Positions 25,669 to 37,700 of a stretch of DNA of 64,000 nt are shown piece after piece. The notes under the pieces were generated by a model. That model ran no database searches, was not told where the DNA came from, and saw only the letters and a list, made by a program, of their open reading frames with translations. Source of the stretch: Cruorifilaria tuberocauda (taxonomy: Eukaryota > Nematoda > Chromadorea > Rhabditida > Onchocercidae); assembly GCA_013365365.1 (NCBI GenBank), contig JABVXU010000089.1, positions 1 through 64,000 of the forward strand, given 5' to 3'. Position 1 is the first letter of the stretch, and each line of letters begins with the position of its first letter. A program made the translations under genes and the position numbers.

Positions 25669-26731
25669 ATCATTGATTAAAAGTTGCTCAAAGTTGTCTC
25701 TTCGATCAGTCGAATGCTAAACTAAAGTTCATACCAAAAATCCTTCCAGATACGTTCCTCGTTTGTATTTGATTTTCTTTGAAACTGCTAATTTTAAACC
25801 AATGCTTAAAAAAGAAAAAACTGTTCAATGAATTTGTTCATTTCTGAAACTAACTAAACAAATTCCAATAACTCGGTATTGAATATATCATAGATTAGAT
25901 ACTTTTTCTTACCTTTTTTTCAGTCCTTCAAGTCTAATTTAAGACTCACATTAAAAGTAAATCATTAAAGAGGAATTTTGTGAGCTGTGTCGATTTTAGT
26001 TTGGCTTGATATTGTTGGCATAATTAGTACATATCTATGCACGATGTAGTATAGAATTTATCAAGCCATTTCCTTCAAAGATATCATTAGCTATTCATTA
26101 CAGCTTTAGGAAATATTTTTCATCCGTAATTTCTCTTGGAGCACCACGATGGGTGTAACTGAAAGGTTAAAATGTTTCTTGATTAAGGAAATCAATATTT
26201 TGTTTCTTTTTAATATCTGCATTCCCCTTTGTAATAAGAATGCTCAGTGCAGCACCATTTCCGGGTCTGCAGTTTCTTTTTTTACAGTACTAGTATTTGT
26301 TAAGAATTAATGATGAATCTGCGGAAATTGTTGCTTGCTTTTTCATTGATGCTAAGAACTGAATGATTTTTATTACTTTGCGAAAAATTTAAAATTGAAT
26401 CGAAAACAAATGTAGACATCGTTAGGTAAAAATTAGTGGTTGAACCATGAGGTTGTTTATCAAAAATATGACTCTAATAATGACCATCAACAAAGAAAAA
26501 TGTATGATGAAAGTACTTCAAAAATTAAGCTTTAATGTTTCATAAAAGAATCGTGTGATTAGATATATGTTAGTGCTAGCAAATAAGGAAACGTTTGAAG
26601 TGGCCGGTAAGTGGCAAACAGTTAATTGCCTTGCTTACGACTGGATTAAGACAGTACCGTACATTCTTGTCACTCTTTATGGAGTTATTTTTGCGAAGCG
26701 TTAAATCCCTTGGTGCGATTTTTTTTTTCGG

Positions 26732-26741
26732 AGCACAAATG
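26732..26741 (+). promoter_or_regulatory. Candidate spliced-leader acceptor before the Neuralized start
   Basis: A long T run (26721-26728) followed by CGGAG, with the AG at 26732-26733, lies 5 nt before the ATG at 26739. This is what a nematode SL1 trans-splice acceptor looks like, and it supports this ATG as the start. An in-frame open stretch continues upstream to 26595, so a longer N-terminus is possible. Confidence 0.4.
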
Positions 26742-29700
26742 ACTTCTGATCGAAACGGTTTGCTTAAAAACGCATCCAATGGTACAATATCCAGTGCTGG
26801 ACCATCTGAGATCATTGTATCAGAATCATTAGACGATACGATTCCAAGTGAACTTAATGAGTTTGGAGACTGTGGAACTTTGAAAAGACTCATTAAAAAG
26901 AGTGCTGACATTCGAAGTAAATTCAAAGGTGTGTCCTCTTGTAAATTTCATCAGTCAGGTCTCCCATGCATTTTTGTTGTGTCTTCCTTATTCGGTGACA
27001 CTTTCTCCTTAGTTTTGAGATTTTGTGTTGTTGGAATCTCATATATTTGTATTGATTGATATAGGTATACTGGGTTCTATTGTTGAGAAATTTTTGCATC
27101 GGTAAAAACGACATGTTATGAGGTTTAATAGTTGCTGAAAGTATAATTAAAATACCAACTGTTGGCGAGTTTTGCTGATAGTACATTGATTTTTCGAAAA
27201 TCTTATGAGACAAGTATTGTTTCCTTCAACACATAAGCTTTCTCACTTGAAATATTAGGTGCCCATAATTCGAGTCTATAGTTCTGCATTACGGTTTATG
27301 CTTCTACATTGGGCATTAAATTGATTTTCACATATTAATAAATTAGTAAAATATTTTCTGAAAATTTCTCTACGATTTTGGCTGTAATTTTGGCTTTAAT
27401 ATGAGAATTGAATAAATCAGTCAAAATTTTCCTAGTTTATAGATATTTTAGAAACATTTAAAGTTATGGTCAACTTTTTGCCATTGGGCATTTTTCGAGC
27501 TCAGATGTAGAGTTGGTCTGATTTTTTGAATACCTTTTAAACGAAAGCCATTGCTAACGGTCATTTGGTGAGTTTTTAGAGTATAAAAGGCTTCAAATAT
27601 ATCAGATTCAAAAGATATGAAGCTTATTCATATTGTGGAAGAAGGGAGAAATTAAATTTAGTGTTTGTGCTATAATATAGAGAGATAGTTTTTAAAGACG
27701 GAGATGAATATCGTGAATTTGATTAGTATTGATTATGCAATAAACAATGATGAAGATTATGCTCATATGATGCTCTTATCTGACAAGCAAATAGTATCGA
27801 AAATGAGGTGTAAAGGTCGGCTTCCCCTGCTAAAATTTGTTTTTTCTAAATAAGCTGTAAATACGCATGTAAGCATCAGCTACAGTATTATATTTGTGCT
27901 GTAGTTGAACAATGTATATTTCATTTTCCAAATATATTTTTTGGATAGCAAACTCCTCTGAGTTATGCTATAATGCAAACTATGGACAGCGGCCTAAGTC
28001 CGCCGTGTTGTTGAACTTATTTGCAGCATTATATCATCGCGGGGGATATTTACATATACAGGAAAAGAATTTTTCCGAGGTATTATATTATGAGGTTCGG
28101 TTTGATTTATATGTTGGTGTGCTCTTTAATGAAAGTTTATTTCCCCCTTCATGCGACGCAATTCTTGTTGTGTGAAGATTAGCAGTTGGTCACTTTTATT
28201 AGATAAATCTTTATTAAACCTATCACGATAAGCTGCTAAATGCTGCTAAGAATTGTAAAAGTCAGCATATTACAAGGAAGATTTCCATGAAGTTGAAATT
28301 AGTTGTGATGAACTAACTTTATAGCAACTTCAATCAGAAATTTAATTTATCAAATTCTCATATTTTAATGAAGTGTTGAGAATTTCAAATATTCAGAGGA
28401 TTGAAATATATTTACAAGAAATTAGGTATTGGGAGTATAAATATATGAAATTGGTAACTACTAGATACAGCAAAAAATTAAACTTAAATATTTTAATTTT
28501 TGGTGAGAGCTAGGAAGCCAACTTTAACTTTTTTCTTTTCAGAATCGGTTCCTGACGACGGGTTGCAAATTGCGAATTACGATGAAAATACGGTGGTGAA
28601 TCAAGGTACATCGGAATGGCCTTTGCCTCAGCTCACTTTTCATCGTGTTCATGGTTCTAATATACAAATTTTACGAGGAGGTCGAGTCGCTAGACGAAGA
28701 GAATCTTTCTGTAAAGGACTTGCCTTTAGCAGTCGGTAAAAAATTTTTCAACCATTCAATTAAGAACCGTGAAGAAAAATTCAAAAGTTTAAGCAGTGAA
28801 GTCCTTTCATGATAGCGAAGCTGTTTTCAAAAAAGTTTAACTCGCACAGGAGAGGCAAAGAGAGCGTGTTATGTGTTTTGCGTACGTGTAGCATAAGAAA
28901 AGTTAGAAGAACCACTACTAAATAAATCTTTGATTTTTATTGTTGTTAAAAAAAGAGTTATTTTTGAGAGTATCTTTATTTCATTTTCCGATTCAAACAA
29001 TTTATAGAATGGGTTCGGTGTTTAGAAGATGTTAAATGAATGAATCTTATTTAATTTATAGCACAGCATTTTCGTTTTTAAGCCAGATATGCCTTGTGTT
29101 TTATATGTTTAAATAGGCTTTATCTGTTGTTGCTAGTGTACCATCTCAATACCCAACTCAGTAGAATATAATTTCATAGACATTTTGTTTTTATAAGGAT
29201 TAAAAAAAATTATCACATTGCTTCGTTGTTATATGCAGTATAGCAAGGCTTATTTTCAGATGGAAATATCTTTTTTGAGGTTTGAAAAACCAGATCCTTT
29301 CCTTATCGTATGAAATTTAATATGCCAGTAATATTGAAGTTTTGTCCTCACTTGGGTTTAATGTGTGAACTTTTCATTGAGGAAAGGAATCAAGTTTTAC
29401 AGACCAATACAAATCGATGAAAATGTTTGTATTCGATTTGCTGAAGTGGTTTCAAATTGGTCTGGTGTTTTACGCTTTGGTGTTACAAATGTTGATCCAG
29501 AAACTTTTCGTGGCATCGAATTGCCGAAGTAAGAAAATGGTTTTGTATGATAGTTTTCATAATTCCTTTTTTAATTGCATTTGGTTATAATATATAATAT
29601 CGAACTTTTTAGGTTTGCTTGTCCAGATTTAACGAGTAAAGAAGGTTATTGGGCAAAAGCGTTACCTGAGCGTTACTCTGTTGCTGGATCAATTTTGCAC

Positions 29701-32667
29701 TTTTATGTGAACGCCGAGGGTGAACTTTATTACGGAATAAATGGTGTTCTAAAAGGACAGTTTCTGAATGGGATCAATGTGTTTTCCCCTTTATGGGTTA
29801 TTGTTGATATATATGGAAATAGTTCCTCACTTGAATTCATTGGTAAATACTTTTCAAAGAGTGATTGTTGTACAAAATCTTTTTCAAAACATTATTTCCT
29901 ACCGTTATTGTCCGTTATTCGCATGATACGTTTATTCAAGTAACTTAGATAACTGGTCATTTTTGTCTTAATCAATTAGCCATTATATTCCTGTTTGGAA
30001 ATTAAGCTGTAAATTTGTTCGGTTTATCGCAATCTTGAATTTTTTAGTTTAGCTTCATTATGCATAATATTTGTTGATTTATCAATATATTTGGATACAA
30101 CTAACAAATTTTGCTTTAGTAAACTTCGTTGTTATTGGAAATATATTGCAATCTGCGCATATTCATCGTTCCTTACCTATGTTCAATTATTTTGCAGATC
30201 CGAATGAAGTCAGGTTCCGGTCAGCACGATCGACAATGAGCAGGAATCGTGCAAGCAGTCGTCCTCTATCAGCAACATCCGTATCACAAGCACAAAGTGC
30301 AACAACCAGCATTTCGATACATCAGCGAAACTCTAAAAACAGCTCAAATTCGCGACCAAACTTACCTCTTTCAAAATATCATGCAGGCAAGATCTGTGTA
30401 TCGATCTAAATAAATTTATAAACTCCACATTTCGTTACGTCAAAATGAATTTTTCAGGTATACAGTTTACACCGTTGACTTTTCACACTGTTCGTGGAAA
30501 GCATATTGCTTTAACTCATGCTTATACTGTTGCCGAAAGACATGCTGGTGAATATGCTTGTGGTTATGTTTTCACATCCAGACCTCTTGCGTTAAATGAA
30601 AAAATCGTGATTCAGGTAATATTTAAAAGTTATTTAAAATTTTGTCGTTTCGAGACACTCATGGGAAAAAATTCTAGCTTAGGGTAAGTTTTAAAGATGT
30701 TTGAGAATCCTACTCATAATAATTTGTTTTCAGGTATTGGATATAGAGTCAGCTTACACTGGTAGTATGGCTTTTGGATTAACTTGCTGTGATCCGATCA
30801 ATTTACAAGGTTCGGCACTCCCTGTGGATAGTGATGATCTTTTAGAAAGGCCGGAATATTGGGTGGGTATCAAAGATGTAGCTGCACAACCTAAAATTAG
30901 TGATGAATTGTCATTTTGGATTACTGAAAAAGGTATGTTTGTTTTTTTCAGCATCAGAGTTTTTTTATGACACTTTATAGAGTTCTCATTGCGCTATGAC
31001 ACTATTTAGGCGAGGTGTATTTTGCGAAGAACAATCTCACATCTCGCGTTATCATTCACGTAGACACGTCTGTGAGGTTGTGGGCTTATTTTGATGTTTA
31101 CGGCACGACTCAGAAAATACGCATGCTAGGTAATTTTTGATTCCATAAAGATATTAGAAACTTCAGTGCAATATTCATGTTCAAAATTTGTTGAATTTTA
31201 TAGAAATTACATATTAATATTAAAGAGTATGATTTTAAGCAATACGTACATATTGTTACTGAATAATGCTTTTTCATGAATACTAAGATTATTTGCTTTA
31301 CCAATGAAGATCATGTGCAGGATTTCGAAATGGTTTTCACATCAAGTGGTAAACTTTTTTCTGTATAGGAAGTGTCAAAGTAAAATCAGCGTCTCAAATG
31401 ACAACACAGCGTTTGCAACCATCTCCAGCAATCACAAGAACCTCTCGTAGTTTGCTTGACTTATCACCTGAAACAAGAACAGATCCAGGAGGACCAAGCA
31501 GTGAATTGTAAGTTTATTAGATCAGTAGATTTCTTCCGAATATTAGCTATTCAGTATTTTGAATAAACACTAGTTGCCGTAAAAACTTCTGTGCTATATC
31601 CTTTTCAATGATGTGTTTCTCAGATCTGTTTTTCCAACAACGAGCGCACATCTCGTACATGCTAATCGTGAAAATCGTGAAGATTTTTCTCCTCTTTTAT
31701 CCAGGCGAACGCAGTCGGAAACTGATGGCAGTTTGAATGGAGTGTTTTTACATATGCAATGTTCCTCGCGTAATTTTTTAATCATTGTTCTGCAGGTTTT
31801 TTAAAGATGAAATATTTTCATTACAAATACAGGTAAAGAAGGGTAGATAAATTGCTAACAAATATAAGTTCATCTTTATTCAGAAGCAGAAAGAAGAGTC
31901 CCTACGTCAATGCCTGCTGTAGCTAGGCCTTCGAGACCGATATTCATGAGTGAGGAGCATTTTATCGATTTCTTAGAAAATTTAGATAATATTCACGGAC
32001 TTCATGTTAGCGAATCCAATATATCTCAGCGATCACAATTTCCACCGCCTCCAGTGCCGACCAGGTACAGTTTTGATTGAGATCGAGAATTATATTTTTG
32101 TTGATTATTTTGAAAGTATGTAAAAGTGGAGTTAAAATTTATTGTGTACGTTGAAGGGTATCTCCTATGCGGTCGCTGCCAGGCAGGCATTTACATCCTT
32201 CATCACGTCCACGGTTACCTGCACAAGCAGCAGTTCATCAGCAACGCTCCGGTGACGATGAGGGTGAAATTGGCGATGAATGTAGAATCTGTATGAACTC
32301 TAAAGTAAGTTTTCTTTCTGCGGGATGCTAATGCTGGTCTTCAGAGTGTCAAATCAAAGAAAACAATAGCTTCACTGCTGTAGTGAATGCAAAAAGTGGT
32401 CTGATCTACTACATATTATACAGTGTCATCTAAGTCGAGTATTTTCCTATGTTTATTTACACTTGAAAATCTGCTTAAAAATATCGCTTACTGGTTATGT
32501 GCTGTAGTCATTCATAATGTATTTGATTTCAGGTGAATTGTGTAATCTATACATGTGGACACATGTCGATGTGTTTCGAATGTGCAACGGAAACATGGCA
32601 CTTGAATGGGGAGTGCCCAATATGTCGCAAGAAGATCGAGGATGTCATCAAAATTTACAAGTCATAA
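26739..32667 (+). CDS. neurl-1: Neuralized-family E3 ubiquitin ligase
   Basis: Exons 26739-26928, 28543-28735, 29403-29528, 29613-29842, 30198-30386, 30458-30615, 30734-30932, 31010-31129, 31369-31507, 31624-31730, 31884-32064, 32157-32304, 32533-32667: 2115 nt, 704 aa, all in phase. Two Neuralized homology repeats are present: NHR1 at about 94-246 (LTFHRVHGSNIQILRGG to FSPLWVIVDIYGN) and NHR2 at about 313-466 (LTFHTVRGKHIALTHA to LWAYFDVYG). They are joined by a Ser/Arg-rich linker. After a second low-complexity linker with a Pro cluster (FPPPPVP) comes a C-terminal RING with C653, C656, C668, H670, C674, C677, C688 and C691. This NHR-NHR-RING order and length match fly Neuralized (about 750 aa). 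Family role: NHR domains bind membrane ligands such as Delta/Serrate and the RING recruits an E2 to ubiquitinate them for endocytosis at the plasma membrane. The exon 5 donor is GC or an alternative GT 9 nt downstream. The symbol follows the worm homologue. Confidence 0.93.
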
Positions 32668-34710
32668 CTTCGTTTTTATCGTATGACTATTTTTCCTTTT
32701 GTATTTTTTGTTGCTGTCGCATCTTTTTTTCCGTTATCTATAAATCACTCGCTCACTGGATCTAAAAAGTTCTCACTGTCTTTTATCAATTTTTCTTCAT
32801 TATGATTGAACGTTTTCTTCCATTTCTACATATTCTTGTAAATTCTGTTGGTATTCATTGATGAAACTTTGTAGATTGGGCAGAAAGGAATTCAATTTTA
32901 TCTACAAAATTTCAGGAGTGGTTCCTTCGGTGTACCTTTCGCTTTCCTTCTACTTCGCTTAAATTATCGGAATATAATAAACTTATCTACTGTTAGATTG
33001 TAGTTAATAAGTATTTTTGTATTATTTCACTATTATATTAAGGAGAGACGGTTATTTTTGATTAGTGCTTCTACTACGTAAAAAACAGTCCAGTATACTC
33101 ACAATAACGGCGTGTACTATTTAAATTTTAATTGATTGTTTATGAAGTACCACTCAGTAAATCTCGCAGAGATGTAAGTAATGAAATGTGATTTGTAAAT
33201 TTTTTCTCGATTTCTGTTGATATATTAATATTTCATTCTGCAATGAAATTGAATCATGACGGATTATTGCAGATTATGGAAAATATAGAGAGTTTGTCTT
33301 TATTATTCAACCGTATCCTGTGTGGTTCTTGATCAAATGCTTAAATTATCGGATATATTATTTTTTTTTATGGAGTATTTCGAAGTGCATAAATAATATT
33401 GCAAGCAAATTCCGGTATGTTTTAATATTTTACTGTTGTATATTCATTCTTCTCTTACATTCTCAAACAATTCTGTGTTGTCAATACAATTAAATTTCCT
33501 GCTGTATTTATTCATGAAATACTTATTTATTGTTTGTTGTACGAACACAGTTCTCCTTCACTCGCACTATGAATAGTTAATTTGCACAGTTCTTATCTAT
33601 GTTTTATCGTTAACTTAATTTTATGATTTATTAATGTGTTCTTAGGATGTTCGAAGGCTTAATGATGTTTCATTAATGTGTTCGGACTATTAGTAATAAT
33701 ATGTTGTTCAGAAGTTGCAAAGTTCAGTTTACAAGTTGGAATTATTTATGGATATAAAGTAGTCATACCTGTGCCTGTTCATTTATTTTATTTTGATCTA
33801 TGTTTATCATTCACTACGCTGATAGATGTTTGTAGAAGCCCGTCTTGAGACATACTTTTGCATATTTTATGATTGAATTATAAATTTATTTTGGACGATG
33901 TTTTCATAACTTGTTTTGGATCTTTCAATTGAAAGTCTTTCTGTGTATTCGACGGCTTTCTACCTGGGTTGATAGTTTGCTTCCATTTAAGTGTCTATGA
34001 TTTGGTGCTAAATTTTTTAATTTGCTTTTGACTCTGTAAGTTTTTACGTACGTGTGCCTCTGCATGTACTGCGTCCGTTTTATACAGTCGATTTTGCAGT
34101 AGAACAGCATTGTTGATTTTGCTATTTCGTTAATATTACCATCTCTCCATACTTATTGCTACTATTACAAAAAGATAACATTTAGATAACTTATATTTTT
34201 ATAAGTGAAGTGTCTTCACTTCATATTCGTCCATTTTGAGATATCACTAACCCATTAAAACGCATCATTTACTGTTATTACTACCGTCCTTCGTTGGCTG
34301 GAATGCATCATCTCAGCTAGATAAAAATCCCATGCAAAGTACATTATCTCTGTCATACGACACAAGCGAGAGGAATGAACGTTGTATAACCACTGGGAAT
34401 TTACTTAAAAATTAAAATTATCATAGCCTGGCTGAATCACAACTCGTTCTCGTATTTGACAGACTATTTCTGTCTTATGTAGTATACCGAGGTTTGGTGT
34501 TATAGAAATCCGACAATGTGTTTTGGAGTATTTTATTTAACTTACGTGCTCACCAAGGACGATTTTTTTGAATTGCTGCAGTATACATCATAAGGACATC
34601 AGTTTGCGTCCCAACCGTGTGAAATACAATGATAGGGATTAAGGAAGTTCGCTGAGGAAGAACTCGTACGCAATTTTGACTTTACAGTGAGACATCTTTA
34701 CTAAAGGGCT
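32668..34710. other. Intergenic, Neuralized 3' side to ankyrin gene
   Basis: It contains the Neuralized 3' UTR. The rest is AT-rich with no coding exon I can support. A pyrimidine-rich stretch ending in TTTACAG (34681-34687) lies 23 nt before the ankyrin-gene ATG and could be its spliced-leader acceptor. Confidence 0.5.
32976..32981 (+). terminator. Candidate polyadenylation signal, Neuralized gene
   Basis: An AATAAA hexamer 309 nt after the Neuralized stop codon and the first perfect match I found downstream of it. Cleavage just after it would give a roughly 330-nt 3' UTR. Confidence 0.4.
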
Positions 34711-37700
34711 ATGGCAGACGAGCAGAATAATTCTCAAGATGGAGGTTAGAAGAATCTTGGTCGCCAAAGTAAAATTGGAAGTTGTGGGGTTGTAAAGTTT
34801 TTTTGCGATATGAATAGTTGAACTAAAGATTTTCGCCTTTTAGCTGAACCATTCGTTTTTTGATTCTGTGAGTTCATTTGTTATAATGATATGGTTTTTC
34901 AAATTTTGCATCTGCAGATCCCCCCAGCTTTCAATTAAACGACTTTTGAAAGTTCCTAATATATTGGTCTGGTTATATGTTATATTTGTCACTCATAGTG
35001 AGTATATGTAAAAGTTTGTACTATTCGAAACATGGAGATTTAGAGTTCGTTGGATCCATGCTTATATTTTTTACGGTGTTCAATTATATTATATTCCTTT
35101 ACTTTCAAGTGAGTGATAAGAAATTGATGTTTTCAATAGAGCATAAAATATACCAGTCATAACGAGTCTGTTTTGAGGAGGTCTGTGATGATAGATGAGG
35201 AGAAGTTAAAATTGTGCTTTTCTGATTTTCTTCCGATCTCAGTGTTAAAATAAATATAGAAAGAACTGTTTATTAATGGTATAAATTATCAGGGCGAACT
35301 GGTTATTAAGGTGGTGCACAGCATATTTCGGAATATACTTGGCCTCATTCAACACTTCAAGTTTTATACATTAAATACGACGTTGGTAGAACTGCATGAC
35401 ATACTGCAAATTTCTTAATGCTGCACATTATTTAAGGATAACTAATAAAATCTGGCGGTTGATTTTCAATGTTAACAGTGGAAGTGCGAATCTAGAGGTC
35501 GTTTGTACGATGTGATCATGGCGTCTGTTTTGAAAGCCCCTGATAATCAGCACATTACTATTCTTTTTATGTTAATATTTATTACGCTCATTGCTACACG
35601 CCAAATTTGCTGATCACTCCATTGATGTGATGTTACCAACTCTATGGAATAGAACATTTTCTCTTTTTCGTCTTTTCATCAAAAAATGGAATTTCGAAGC
35701 AAATTATTGGAAATTTTCAATTATAGGAAATTTTTAAAAGTTGTCAGTTACTTAACATAATAGTGATATGTAATACATTGTGTCCCTTTCTTTGTTTTAA
35801 AAATTTTTGATGAGTTAAAAGTAGTGAAAAGTTACAATGCCGCACTTATAGGAAATATTCGACTCTAATAAATAGATCCGTTAAATTTTCATTGTAATTT
35901 TCTCGTTAAAATTTTCATTGTAATTTTATTGATATCGACATAGCTGGCCATGTACCTTTAGGAGATTTTCGTCTTTGTGTGAATGAACTCCACCTGACTC
36001 TGTCAATAGTCGTGATGTAACTCAGATTATCAGTAAAAGGTAGCTTTTTAGGAAATGTTGAGTATTGTTGAATTTCCGATAGTAATTTAATTTCTTATGT
36101 TAAACCTATTTTAATTCACTTTATAAGTCTTTATTTTAATGAAATTTACCAGTAATATATTCCAAGGGTTCCTCCACAAGATTTTTCATGACTAAATAAC
36201 ATTATTGGAAATCAGCTATTGTTTCTGAGTAATATAGCGATATAGAACCAGCACGCCTTTATAATATCGGACAGATTAATGATTTTGACTTTTGTTCGAT
36301 TCATTTTTTTTTTGATGAATTTAACAATGAAATTAGAAAAAGAAGGAAGCTATTGTACTTCAGTTAGACTGTTAATTTATCGAATGTCATATTGCTTGAT
36401 ATTTTAAACTACTTTTAATTCTTTGGAAACAATAATAAATTAAATGAGACGAGCGAAAGGAAAGCAGAATGAAGTTTACTTTCATTTACGTGTCAAAAAC
36501 TTAATAGCTGTGCAAGTACAGGATCAATATTATAAAATACATTTTCAGAACATAGTTGTTTTTCTACACTTACAGTAGACAATAGTGGTGGTGTAAAGAT
36601 ATAAAAAATAACAATGTGAAGAGCATTAACTGCGTAGTGGTGAAATAGTAAAGTTTGATCTCTTGTCTAGTCCTGTCAAGAAAAATAAAGGAATCAAATC
36701 TCGGTAGGTGAGAAGTAATGTAAGTGGATTGATTTGGAGAGCAGTAAAGTCATGTTTTAGTATGAGACTGCCTCCACTTATGGTCTACAAGTAACAAGTT
36801 GTCATTCTCTTAACTGATAATAGACAGTCCACAAACAAAAGTTTGTGTTGCAATCTTTCCTTCTTTTCTTTCACCCGTAGAAGTTCTCTAAGCTTTTATG
36901 AACTTCACAGTGCGAAAAGTATGCTCAACTAAAAAGCCGAATTGTTAGTTGAGATTTAGAACATCTATTAGTAAATGTATTGGTAAATTATGGAGACATC
37001 CTGGTTTTGATTGTTGTCTTATTTTAATTATTTTTTGCATCTTCAGACAGGTATTTTAACACTTAAGTCTGAAATATAAATTAAAAAAACAGGAAAATGG
37101 TTCATACAGGGATTTTTTAAGGTACTAATGTGAATTAAATCGGAGCTTTACTATTAGCTTGATATTCAGCAATGAATAGAAGGGAGAATATTCCGAACTA
37201 CCCTCTCTTTGGTTTGCATCACACATCAGTAGAAGCTCATCCCTATAGATTTAGTGTGCTTGATGTTAATAATTCACAAAGCAATAATGATGATGGCGCA
37301 CTTTTGCTGAACGTTCGCTTTATTCCAAGCACTGAAGATCTGTACCGGAAATTCTGCAGGTTCAACACTATTATCTATAACACTTCCACGTAAATACAGA
37401 TTATAAAATATAATTGTCTTACTAGATCTAAATTATCATGAATTGTCTAACAGATCTATAAAGATAAGCGAGGATAAAAAAAATAGAAAAGTACGAAAGG
37501 CAACAAAATCGTTTGGTATATTCATATATCTCTTGCCATTCTTCCAGTTTTACATATCAGGAGCAAGTATAAGATTTCGCGAATGCATGCAGCTTATTTT
37601 AGAGTCCCCAGGTTCAGTTTGTTATGTGATGAAGGATTCTGTTTTCCTATCAGTCAAGGAAGTTCAGCTAGTGTGGTAAGTATTTTCTTTCAAAATTCTC

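Larger units (their letters stand above)
20291..26738. other. Intergenic region upstream of the Neuralized gene
   Basis: No gene model with consistent splicing was found. It contains a higher-GC patch at about 22300-22690 that stays nearly open on both strands and may be a transposon relic, and two hydrophilic minus-strand frames at about 24851-25063 and 25342-25668 (listed separately). Another higher-GC patch at about 25200-25600 may be promoter sequence. Otherwise it is AT-rich with many stops. Confidence 0.45.

Noticed and set aside
26595..26738. Possible N-terminal extension of the Neuralized protein
   Set aside because: The frame is open, but it includes a T-run encoding Phe repeats that looks like the polypyrimidine tract of a trans-splice acceptor just before the chosen ATG.
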